In this document: one piece after another, positions 32,790 to 42,998 of the stretch
Layout: every line of letters begins with the position of its first letter
Position numbering within the stretch: the stretch's first letter is position 1
Source: Letharia columbiana
Lineage: Eukaryota > Ascomycota > Lecanoromycetes > Lecanorales > Parmeliaceae
Assembly (NCBI RefSeq): GCF_014066305.1
Contig: NW_023501045.1
Location: 369,501-433,500 of the forward strand
Length of the DNA stretch: 64,000 nt
Reading direction: 5' to 3'
Translations under genes and position numbers: made by a program
The notes under the pieces: generated by a model
Seen by the model: only the letters and a program-made list of their open reading frames with translations
Database searches by the model: none
Told to the model about the DNA's origin: nothing

Positions 32790-33641
32790 TGCTCAAATGC
32801 GGCTGCGGACACGGTGGAGTCTCTGCATAGAAAATAGATGGTACCAGCTTACCTGACACCAAGTGAATTGCGGAACGGAATGGCCCGTGAGATGCCAGGT
32901 GTCAATGAAAAGCCATTCTTCAATCTGTCCTTTTCCACTCTTTCTCCAATCCTGTTTTTATTTGTGCCTTGGAAACTTCTACAGCCGAACCCGCAACTTT
33001 CCTTCGCGATCTAGCGATCCGGTCGTATTGCCCAGCGCTCTCCCAAATCAACTCAATCACCTTTCGTGACCGGCATACATAAGCTGCAAAGGCGTCCCCG
33101 TTCCAATAACGCACTAGCTCACCGCTCAAATCGCGGATTCATCGCTTTGTTCGACCGTCTTCTGTCCAAAGTTATTTATCGTGTTCTTGTCAGCGAATCT
33201 CAGGGCTCGGAAAATCCCCCCTAATCAATTTGAGCCCACTACGATTCAACTCGATCAGGGTCCTCCAGCACATTCTTGGCTGGTATACGAATCTGTCGTC
33301 CGGGAAAGGGACACTCGTGGACGCGTTGTCTGCAGGTCTAGTGAAAAATCGTAAAAATTGGTGGTCAGACAGCCTCAGACAGTCATAGTCAGTTTGGAGT
33401 ATCGGAAGAATGTACAAATAAATTGAAAAGCTGCGTCAGGCAATGTGCCAGAGCGAGTAGCAGTCGAAGCGGTCCGGATCCTTGAAAGGTTGGGAATTGC
33501 AACACCGAAGAGGATGACTTTCCTGCCTTTACGGGTCTTCCTGAACGAGCTCTGATCTTGGAAGGCAGAGTGTTGCGAGTCGGTGTCCAACATCGACGGG
33601 AAATAGGAAGAGGAAAGAACACAGAAGATGAGTATTCATAC
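32790..33641. other. intergenic, no gene recognised
   Basis: This lies between the BTB gene and a decayed reductase-like gene. Only short shadow frames are present. Confidence 0.5.
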
Positions 33642-34554
33642 TCATTGATACCCCCTTTGACCCTTTATACACATTGCCAAAGGCAGACACCCCAACTCCC
33701 ACCATCCCATAACAACCCACCAATCTAATGCAGAACCCGACAAAACCAAGGCACACAACGCCACACGAGCCCCATCAACACATTCACAACCCGTTCGCTT
33801 CTCCCCTCGATTCTCGCACTTCGCGCCCGGCACAATAGTAACACCCCCCCCCCTCATAAACCCCTCATTCTTCCCCGCAATCTCAACCATCGCAGCCTCC
33901 AAATCCTTACAGCTCGTCCGCGGCAGCTCCATCCCATCTCTGTCCATCTGGCATAGATGGCGGATGAACCAGTCCGGAGGAGCCAGTGGATGGGTTGCAT
34001 TATTCGAGCGGACCAGCGAGGGTCTGCGCCGCGTAAGGCGAGGAAGATGATGCTTGGGTTAGTACGACTGGAGACCTGTAGGTCCAACAATCATGATGGC
34101 GAGATTGACACGCGGAGATTGCAAATGGCGGCGACGACTGCGTGGGCGGTTTCTTCTGCGAGGCGAGAATGTGGGATGTTGGTGTTCGCGCCGACGACTG
34201 CAAAGATGGCATTGACGGGCTGTGTGTCATGCATGAGGCATTTGGCGAGAAGGTGCATGTCGTTGAGGGGAACCTTCGAGAAGGTCACGATTTCGGCTGT
34301 GGAGACGAAGGGAGGAGAGTCTGGAGCTTTGATCGCGAGCAGACGAAGGGCTTGATGTGGTTTTGTGAAGAGGTGGATAGCTGCTCGAGGAGCTCTCGGC
34401 CTGTACTGCCGGTGGCATCGAGGACCGTGTAAGCGGCGTATTGGGGATACTCTGGGGGCTTGACGTTCGTTATCAGTGGATAGAAGCGGTCGCTGCTATG
34501 TAGCCCCGAAAAGAATGATGGACGGTATGTGAAACAAGATGCAAAGCTCAGCAC
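33642..34554 (-). pseudogene. NmrA-like / atypical SDR NAD(P)-binding protein, disrupted
   Basis: The N-terminal part reads AAYTVLDATGSTGRELLEQL, the glycine-rich dinucleotide-binding turn after a beta strand. Later pieces in changing frames read NAIFAVVGANTNIPHSRLAEE, then an in-frame TGA near 34090, then NPSIIFLALRG, HWLLRTGSSAIYA and KDLEAAMVEIAG. The order matches small fungal NAD(P)-binding oxidoreductase-like proteins. The stop, the frame changes and the short segment between SAIYA and KDLEAAM show that it is broken. It stands head to head with a decayed short-chain dehydrogenase. Confidence 0.6.
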
Positions 34555-34931
34555 GGGAAATATCAGATTGCAGTTTGAAATGGGCAGATCGGGTTCCTTT
34601 TCCTCAAAAGAGAGTACAGAGTCGGTCCTTCAGAAGACGAAAGGTCAACCATGGATTTCGGTCTATAATTCTTTCCTCTTCTGTCAAAAAGTGACAAATA
34701 TAGCGACCCTCGGAGAATGAATCTTCCCGAACCAGCGAACAGGAAACAAGTCGGCCCTAGATACTAGCTTCAGTCTGAGAACTCTTTGGCGAGAAGCATT
34801 TGAAGGAGGGGGGAGTCACCAGCAGATTTCTCACCAAGGATGACCCAATCCAAGATAGGTATAAGATATTCGACCCCTAAGTTTATTCGGCCCAATTCTC
34901 ACGCTCCAGTCAAACAACGACGTCGAGAAAA

Positions 34932-35828
34932 ATGCCGGACCTCTCTGAAATCTATCAATTCCGCTATGGCCAAATCTTATAGATGCCGCTAGCGCCGAAA
35001 ACGAGCTTCGCAGGCCGTACGGTCATCATCACGGACGCAAACACAGGCCTCGGTCTCGAGGCAGCCAAGCAGTAGTATAGCCCTTTGCTCTCTTCCCATC
35101 CAAGGTGTCATGATTGACCAAAGACGCAACAGCGCCCGTCTTAATGTCTCGCATGTCTTGACGCTGTGGTTTTGGACGCCGGTGTGTCGCTAGATAAGTT
35201 CGAGCTAGACGAAGGTATCGAGAGCACTCTCACCATCAACGTCATCTCCACCTTCTTGCTTGCACAGTTGGTCTTGCCAAAGCTGAACGAGACTGGTCGT
35301 GCGCAGGCGACAGACACGCATCTTGACTTCGTCTGTTCAATGATCCACATCTTCGCAAAGACCAAACAGCTGTGTGATGCCAAGAGTGGGGACATCTTGA
35401 GGACGCTTAGCGATCCAGCGCAGGTGGACATGGCTAATCGTTACTTACTCAGTAAACTGCTAGTGATTTTGGGATCCCGGGATCTGGCCGCAAAGACCAC
35501 TGCCTCAGCAAAAGATGTCGTTGTAAGTTGTGTGGATCCGGGATGGTGCAAAACTGCACTCTTCCGCCACGAAGACTTGGGAATCGAAGGAAGATTCGCC
35601 CTACGGATAATGGGCGGGACTGGCGAAGAAGGGAGTCGAACCCTTGTACATGCTTCATCGGCGGATAAGATGCCCCATAGCAAATATCTGAGCGAGTGTC
35701 AGGTCAAGCCCGAGTCGCAATTTGTAAGAAGTGAAGTTGGTCAGCACGTCCAGGAAAGGGTTGCCAATGAGTTACGAAAGGCACTGGAGCAGATCCAGCT
35801 GGCACGAAAAGGCAGGCTTGGTTTGTAA
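34932..35828 (+). pseudogene. short-chain dehydrogenase/reductase with stops and an internal deletion
   Basis: The start (ATG 34932) reads MPDLSEIYQFRYGQIL, then TAG (34980-34982). It continues in frame as TSFAGRTVIITDANTGLGLEAAKQ before a second TAG at 35073-35075. The cofactor turn normally reads TGxxTGLG, and here the first Gly is Asp. About 75 residues normally found between this turn and the next strand are missing. The frame then runs on uninterrupted from 35155: AVVLDAGVSLDKFEL, NVISTFLLAQLVLPKL, the YxxxK catalytic pair in YLLSK, and CVDPGWCKT, to a stop at 35828. A GT-AG join across 35071-35130 does not restore the frame. The long C-terminal frame could still be expressed as a fragment but lacks cofactor binding. 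Confidence 0.8.
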
Positions 35829-35897
35829 ACCAGTATCAGGACGGCTGCTGCGGAAAGACACAGCGCGGTCTCAGGTTCCCCTGTAACTTGTACCATA

Positions 35898-37620
35898 TCA
35901 AACCACAAATGACGAGTCTAGCATATCTTGCTCATTAAAGTTACCAACATCCTGCACAAAGGATTCCCAGTTGACCCAGGACATATATTCCGACTCATCC
36001 ACCCTTGTCTCGGGCACAAAACTATCCATATCCATTGCTAGCAGTTGTGGTTTCGATTGGCCAGTCTCGCTCGGAGGCTCTGGGTTTTGTACCGCTTGCG
36101 AGATTCGATCATGAGCTCGCATATTAGCATGCCAAGTCCACTCATTATCTCGAAATCGATTCTCTTCTTTATTGAATCTGCTTGATCTCGGTTTCCCGGG
36201 CGAAGATGTTGGTCCTGAATAAAAAGGTGCAGAAACGGGTGGCGATGACACTCGAGAGCGGTCCCTCGTAGATCGTGCCTTTCGCAATAAGTCTTTCAAC
36301 CGATCTCCAAAGAACATCATCAATGACCAGATCAGAAAATTTTGCGAAAGCCTCTTCAGCGACCCTCCAAGCTCTGTCTATCAGTGCCCCATTGCCATTT
36401 CCACAAAGTTCGGCGAGGACGACAGCCAAAATGTACCACTTGACCCAAGCAAACCAACTCCAAGGTGCGAGGCTCGGGTCAGTGAATTTCAGGATCGAGG
36501 CCTCGACAACGTCAGTGGCCACTTCCAAAACGTTAAAGTCGTCGGCTGGAGGAGGGCCGGCTCTGAATAGGCGATGCATCGGACGGCGCTCGAGAAGTCT
36601 CATGGATACAATCATGTCTTGGCCAACGATTTTCATGAACCGTTGAAAGGGCTGCGTCGTATCGCAATGTTTCAGATATCTTTCGTTCATGCGCTGTTCC
36701 CAATCTATGACTATCTTGGATCTGTTGGTCCAGTCTTGCCTTATCTTCACGGGTTGGCCTTCGGAATTCGTGGGAACGTGGGTTAGCCTTCTCCAGCAAA
36801 TCAGTCCCTCATGCGTCATACAGCTGAAGGACATGTCTGTGAGACCTGGTTGCTCAACAAAGACTGATCGACTGAAAGCTGAAGACATGGCTGAATCGTC
36901 CATATTGAGGGGTGGACGACCCAGCAAGCCGTTATGAGCGATCACGGAGTGCGATCCCCCATCGAATGCTGCTTGCATGTCAAGTAGACCGATTGAATAC
37001 CACACCCTCCGGCGAATCTCCAGCTGAAAGGGAGTCCGGAAGCGGCCTTCATCGTTGTCCAACCCAAGGGACTGCCCAATGCGAACAGCGCTTGCAATCA
37101 GAGTCCAGATCTTCTTGTAGCCAGTACAAGTGCGGCGTCCAGCCTATTCATACTATCGTCAGCTAAGTCAGATTTTGATAAACAATGACAAATGATTGAA
37201 AGAGGACAATACAGTGGTCCATTACGGGGGGCTCACTTACAAGATATATTACGAAGGCCTGGAGCACGGTAATGTCTGAAGTGGTGAGCAACTTTGCTCG
37301 AGAGAGCATCACTTCGGTTGCCAGACGAAATCTGTTTATGATCTTGTCCTTCTCCTCCATGAACATCTTCCGACTTTCAACCTCAAGTCATGGTACAGAC
37401 AGCTGTGAAGCACATGGCAAATTTGAGCGCTTCGCGAGATGGACAATCCAAGGGTTTTGCAGATACTGGTTCTTCGGAAAGCAAGAGTTTACGGAGTGAG
37501 GGCACGTGGCTTACTTTCAGAACAGAGTCTACTCGGTAGACGTAGGTTTCCAGAAGCACGAGCATCATCTGAACTTGAGATTCTCCTATGATGCGAATAT
37601 CTGGGAGGAAAAGCTGGTGA
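35898..37620 (-). pseudogene. fungal-specific transcription factor, frameshifted and missing its DNA-binding end
   Basis: The middle homology (fungal_trans-type) region is clear. It contains YRVDSVLKVSHVPSLRKLL, LTTSDITVLQAFVIYL, an intron (GTAAGT...GAATAG), then KKIWTLIASAVRIGQSLGL, FRTPFQLEIRRRVWYSIGLLD and RWRVAEEAFAKFSD-like sequence. Two one-base frame changes are needed, one near 37385 (ACTTGAGGTT, one T too many) and one near 36285 (after SVERL). The C-terminal frame then continues KARSTRDRSRVSSPP to the stop at 35898. No Cys-rich zinc cluster is found upstream, because the sequence runs into the homopolymer block at 37.7 kb. It may once have regulated the neighbouring dehydrogenase-like genes. 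Assembly error could explain part of the damage. Confidence 0.75.
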
Positions 37621-37699
37621 CCAAGCCCGTGGACACCTTCACCAATCTTTTGACTAAGATGCTCTTTTCGAGAGACGGCAAGGTGGGTGAACTTTTACT

Positions 37700-37895
37700 A
37701 GGCGGAGCTGGGGGGGGGAAAAGGTTGAGAAATTTTTTTTAAAAAAATAAGGGAAAAAAAAAAAAAAAACCCCCCCCCAAAAAAAAAAAAAAAAAAAAAT
37801 TTCCCCGCGGAGCTGAGGGTGTGACAAGGTTGAGAGATCTTTTTTAAAAAATTAAGGGAAAAAAAAAAAAAAACCCCCCCCTTTTTTAAAATTAT
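37700..37895. repeat. duplicated homopolymer block, probable assembly artefact
   Basis: A unit of about 100 bases occurs twice: GGCGGAGCTG, then AAGGTTGAGA, then long T, A and C runs. The two copies differ mainly in homopolymer lengths and a few bases. Runs of 15-22 A and 8-9 C in direct succession are unlike anything else in the window. The pattern looks like a poor-quality read end or a mis-joined repeat rather than biology. It sits exactly where the transcription factor gene loses its N-terminus. Confidence 0.75.
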
Positions 37896-39831
37896 AGACC
37901 TCTATCGCACTGGCTGGTGGTAGAGATGCACAGCCAAGAAATACTTTTCGCAAGTTGGCAGAGCGCACCTTATTCGCGTTGGTGGCGTCTGGTGGCGTAG
38001 CACTAGTCATAATCGAGATGTGGAGATCTGCACTAGACTTCCTTCAGAATAGCGTACGGCTGAGGCTTGGCGCAACCTTGTTTATCAGAAATTAGCTCCA
38101 GATGCCAAAGTCAATTCCAGATATTCAAGGACTCGTTGAAGAAATCATCTGGCTTAGATATGACCTCTCTCATCTCTACCAAGAGGGCTATCACGTCGCC
38201 TCGAAAGATACCAGCCCTGACTTTCCTGATGCAACCTCCCGCCGGGGACTTAAGTGTCCGTCGGCGGGCAGGATTGTAATGATCTGCCCTCCGAAAGGAT
38301 TTGCGGCTGGAGTGATCGCTCCTCTGTGGGCGTCATCCTACATATGAGAGGTATGAAACGTTATCCTGTCAATATACTCTCAACCGAAAGACAGAAAACC
38401 CTCTCCTCCTTCAACATCTCCATCTCACGAACCTCTCCCATCCTCCTCCTCACCACAACAACAACCCCGACCATGTCACCCCCTCCCCCCCCAACACCCC
38501 CGCCCAACCCGAGCAGTCAACTCACCACCGCAACCCCGCCCAACCTCTCCGTCGGCCGCATCCCCTCAACCCCCGCACATCCCCCCATCGCCCTCCCCCC
38601 CCTCTCCACGGGCGGCCCCCTCGCCGGCTCTTCGCCCCCCTACCTTACCCACCCTCCCTTCATCCACTACCATCCTCGACCCCCTCTTCGGGCGCCGCGA
38701 GCCCGTACGTCCTTCGGCCGTCGCGCACGGTCGGTGCTGGCGCCGGGCGCCGTGGACGCCTCGACTGGAAACTTGCGCCGTCGGGTTCCGTCGTGGTGAT
38801 CGGCGGTCGGGAGCCGGAGCGAGCGTCAGGATCAGGGCGCTGACCGTTGAGACGTGCTCGTGCTGCCGCTGCCGTGTGTGCGGGCCGTTCGTCATGCTGA
38901 TCCCGCCGCGGGCTACTGGGTGTGCGGGCGCCCGTTCCGCTTCAGCTCGGTTCGCGAGGGGAGAAGCCGCCGAGGCCGGCGGTGTGTGTGTCGTTGGGGA
39001 AGACGTGGTCGCCGTGGATGGGGAGCAGGGGGGGGGTGATTTTCCGCGCGCGGTGGAACGCGCGGGATGGGCCCAGTGCGCCCTTTCGGACGCTGTTGAC
39101 CAGGCTAGATCGGTTGTGGGGCGTTCAATGGGGTCTCGGTCGCGGGCGCGGTGATCGGGGTGATCTTTGGGGTGGAGCGGGGGGCCGTTGGCAAGTCCTT
39201 TCCCCCCGTTATGCGGCGGCGACGCTGTGAGGATCGAGGGGCTAATGGCGCTGACAGGCCGGTTCGGTCCCGTAAATCCAAGCCAGCTAAATAACAACCA
39301 TCGCAATCAAAACAACCAACTCTACGTGCACGGGATGGCCCGGCAAGGGAGCCCTTGAACGCTGGCTGGAATCAGGGCTCGAGACGACCGCGTTACGATA
39401 CAGGACGCGAACTTTACGGACCTCGTCGCCGAGCGGACGGACACGGGGAGGTGGACAGGGCGGGGAAATGGGAACAGGGTTGGGATTACCCTTTTTGGTA
39501 CGATAGGTGCCGAGTGAGCGAGCGTGCAAGAGGCAGCGCTGGAGATAAGATGAGATATTCAAGAAGGGTGGAAAGTGTTAAGCACAGGATGTTTTGTTAC
39601 ATTCGTTCGCTTTGTGCCCTACCTTTAGAGTCTGCAGAACTTGTGTTGTAAAAGACTAATCTCAGAGAGTTGGATATCCCGCTCCAAAATTCCCACTGTC
39701 GTTCAATGAGGCATCAGTCGTTATTCACTAGAGATCAGCTGCACGCAGCAAGGCTCCACCACCTGAACAGCAGCTAGCTTATCCTGGCTCGCGTTCGTTA
39801 CATTTGGTATATGACTCGTGATTATATACTA
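37896..39831. other. no gene recognised; GC-rich from about 38.4 to 39.3 kb
   Basis: A plus-strand frame after the homopolymer block (about 37900-38095) has a protein-like hydrophobic stretch but no known domain. From 38.4 kb the DNA is very GC-rich, with C and G runs, and frames stay open on both strands (38566-39306 minus) without any motif. It resembles the GC-rich decayed P450 at 12 kb in texture and may be another damaged gene. Confidence 0.4.
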
Positions 39832-41087
39832 TTACTTCTCACCCTCCCCCGCCAACTCAAACGGCTGTTCAGCAATCGTCGGCTGATGACTCCTAAGCCC
39901 AGCCCTCACAGGCGTCGTTGGACTCTCCAACTCGCTCATCAAAGAATCCCTTGCGTTAGTACCCGTCAGCCCGGAAACCGTAGACTGACGATCCGACCCG
40001 TTCACGACTCTCAGGGCTCCCTCTTGACCCGTGGGTCCCCAACCGCGATAAACACCCACGATCGGCGTTCCATCGATCTCGGGCGATGTTTCCGCCGTGT
40101 TTGGCGAGCCCATGTCTTTGGCTTTGTACATGTAGTCCATGGAGTTGCGGTATTCCGTGGTTGGGGCTGACCGGTACTGCTGTCTCTTCTTACGTCTGCG
40201 GAGGAGGAAGAATGCTAGTGAAACCAGAGCGATGAGAGCGACACCGCCAGCGACGCCTCCGCCGATTTCGGCGCCGTGATGGTTTGAATTTGATGAAGCA
40301 GGAACAGAAGCTGCTGGGATTGTTGTCATTATCATGTTTGTCGTTGTAACTGGGGCGCCGTTGGCTGCTGATGTTACAACGGAGACGATGGAGATGACGC
40401 TGACGAGGCTCGTGGGGGACTGAGATGCAACACCACCCCCTGCATTCTTGGTAGTTGAAGTCGAGGTTGATGTAGGTGTCGTTGAAGTTGATGGTGATGT
40501 CGACGTAGTCTCACTTGTCTCACTTGACGACTGAGCTCCATTGCCAGGATTTCCGATGATGATAATAGCAGAAGCTGCTGCAGGGCCGGTAGTGCTTATC
40601 GATGCTACAGAAATTCCTTTGGCCAAGGGGAAGAAGTCATTGGAGTTGGTACTATCGCAACAGACATTGGATGCGTTTCGGTTGTGGTCGCAGCACCAGT
40701 TTCCACCATGAGCTGAACATTGCAGAACAGCCTGGTCTCCAGAGTCCGTATTTCCTGTCGACCGGTCAGCGCGCATATACCGACGAAGGGTCAGTTACAG
40801 CAGTACACACCGTCGGTGCATATTTCCGGACAGCCTGAGGACTGCCACGTCTGATCGGTACATGTGTAACGGCCGTAGTATTGTTCATTCTCTAGATAAC
40901 AGAGGCCATTGGATAGACATTGCCAATTGAGCGGGCAGCAGAGACCTTCGACGTCAGAAGAGCAAGGGTAATCTGTTGTTGAAGGGTCGCCATTCGGGTA
41001 GTAGCAAGTTTGACCAAGCACGATGTGCGGCAGTAGGATCCAGCTAGCGCATATTGCGCCACACGAGAATCTCAATGGCAGCTTCAT
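39832..41087 (-). CDS. single-pass cell-surface protein with Cys-rich ectodomain
   Basis: Exons 41087-40811 and 40754-39832 are joined by a GTGTGT...CGACAG intron with a TAACTGAC branch site, and give 399 residues. A signal peptide is followed by a Cys-rich head (QTCYYPNGDPSTTDYPCSS, GLCCPLNWQC, NWCCDHNRNASNVCCD). Next come a Ser/Thr-rich stalk likely to be O-glycosylated, one membrane helix (GGVAGGVALIALVSLAFFLL), a basic RRRKKRQQ stop-transfer, and a cytosolic tail of about 120 residues. The layout matches fungal wall-sensor-like or SKG6/AXL2-type surface proteins. The head pattern is common in ascomycete hypothetical proteins. Its ligand is unknown. Confidence 0.85.
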
Positions 41088-42099
41088 AACATCATGGAGC
41101 AGTCAACAATGGAAGCTTCATACATCAAAAAGATGGCAGCAGGTGAGGAGCATTAGTTGAAGCGGGAAGAAAAGAGGAAAGAAATCAAGTTGCAAGGAGG
41201 TTGCAAACTTGATCAATATTGCGGGAAGGTGCATCTTGATGATGATGATCAAACGTCGCATAAAGCTATGAGGAATTGAGGATAGCCCCCAATCGACTTT
41301 CTACTTTCTCCCCCGAAGCAAAGCCCGCAGCAGCCTATCGGAGATTCGGGAGTCCTTGAACTCGGCGTCGCGAAAAGAACTTTACCAATGTTGGAAAGAT
41401 GTATAACTTATCATGGTCTAAGTATGGAGTTGATTCGGGGGTTTCATTCTCCCGCTTTCCGGTTGCCACTTTGAGTGTTGTGGCTTCAATGTGCTGAGCT
41501 TGGTCGTGTGTGTGCGGAGGTTAGGGAGGGGATCTATGCGACATTGAGGCGCAGCATGCCCATTTTTAGCCGGCCTGCACTGAGAAATGTCTAGCCGCTC
41601 GGGGATCTACTATTGTATTGCCCCAAGTGCACTGGTTCCTGAGCAGATAGTTGAACGAACTCGGCTGCGACACTGACCTGCCTAGATGCATGTTCGAGAC
41701 GGTTTAAATTGAGCTGCAGAGTAGATTTTCCAGACTACATCTTCTACCGTGTCAGTGGGTAGCTAATAGGTATGACCACGCTTAAACTCGACATCAAGCC
41801 TTTGCTTCCTCCATATGCATATTGACAAAGCAAGAACCCGGAATTTCCATTTCACTATACAGTCGTCGCTCATTCCGCGTCATCTGGTGCGAGTTCTTTC
41901 TCTCACAGGACTCATGCCCGAGAGACCATCCCTATACTCAGCTTCCAATAGTCAAGTCCACCGGAGCCTCTTATATTGCCATCTTGCACAACCGATCGTT
42001 GGATGAAGAACATGCACCAGAGGATTTCCGAAGCAACCCATGAAAAGTCCCTCAAATTGCCATCGCCGGGCGGAAAGTTTTTGGGTGTTCTACAGTTTT
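41088..42099. other. intergenic, no gene recognised
   Basis: This is the upstream region of the surface-protein gene and the 3' flank of the BTB gene. There is no coding signal apart from chance frames. Confidence 0.5.
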
Positions 42100-42998
42100 T
42101 TAATGGAAGGCAAAACCGAGGTTTGGTTGAGGATACATGAACCCCGGGGGCACCGGGGGCAAAGGGGGCAAAGGGGGCGTTGGGGTGTAATGCCGTGGCC
42201 TCGGTCCTGGATCTTGGTATTCTGATGACTGGCCAATCTTGGACTCTTGACCGCGCTTTTGTGAGATGATGTCGATAACCCACTTGATGTTTTCCGCAGC
42301 AACTTCCTCGAAGTCGAGACGCGCAACCAATGTTCCCCAGTGACGATAACCGAACGAAGCAGCAACTGTACGCAAGCCATGGTCCGAATCCAGCGTCGAT
42401 GAGTAAATCCACGGAAGGACTTCCAAGAGACTGGCAACATCTTGCTCGGCCAGCTCGGCCTCGGAGAGTTTCAAGCACTCTTTTAACTTGTTAAGAGCCT
42501 CCAGCTTCATGCCCTGCAGGTCATAGTAATCTCCCATGTTGTACATGTGGACGTTAGTACATAGCTTGGATGTATAGGTCTCGTTAACCCCGTGTATAGA
42601 GAGTGGGTTGTCATCATAGCTGAGCAGGTAGCAATACTGCAGCATCCGGTGGACCATGAAGGGACCGTACTCCGTCATGTCGGACTCTCGAATTGTGGCT
42701 TCCTAACAAGATCATGAGCGCCAGACTACACCAGGCCGGGGGCAAAGACTTGCCTTGAACTTGCCGTTGCAAGCAGCAGTGAAATAAGTAGATCGAGCCC
42801 ATAGGACAAAGCTGTGGGCCCTTTCTATGGTGGAAGGGCCCGTCTTGAGGGTCCAGTCAGCATGCTCGCGGTCTTTATAAAGGCTATGTCGTGATCAGCA
42901 ACCTTGCGTGTTTGCACACATGAAAGGAAAACATGCCGGTGGATGCCTTTTCCCAGCTCTCTCAGAGAAAGATTTGACGGAGTTTGACTGGCTGTCAT
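42100..42998 (-). CDS. BTB/POZ domain protein (paralogue of the gene at 31.7 kb), with a GC-AG intron
   Basis: The best model has exons 42998-42920, 42872-42754 and 42702-42100, giving 266 residues. The second intron has a clean GC-AG donor (AAG|GCAAGT) and no GT alternative that keeps frame. The first exon boundary is less sure. The BTB region reads REHADWTLKTG, SFVLWARSTYFTAACNGKFK, EYGPFMVHRMLQYCYLL and VHMYNMGDYYDLQGMK. These align with MVYRMLQHLYMQ and MYSLGDKYDLPGLK of the other BTB gene, so the two are paralogues. The C-terminus is proline-rich (PLPPLPPVPPG) and has no membrane helix. Function is unknown. Confidence 0.8.

Noticed and set aside
35634..35660. tRNA-like T-arm (minus-strand GGGTTCGACTCCC)
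   Set aside because: It lies inside the SDR reading frame, where it encodes the family-typical GSRTLVHA, and no acceptor stem or anticodon arm pairs around it.
38566..39306. 246-codon minus-strand frame as a gene
   Set aside because: Composition is driven by GC-rich DNA (Pro/Arg/Ser/Ala) and several other frames are equally open.
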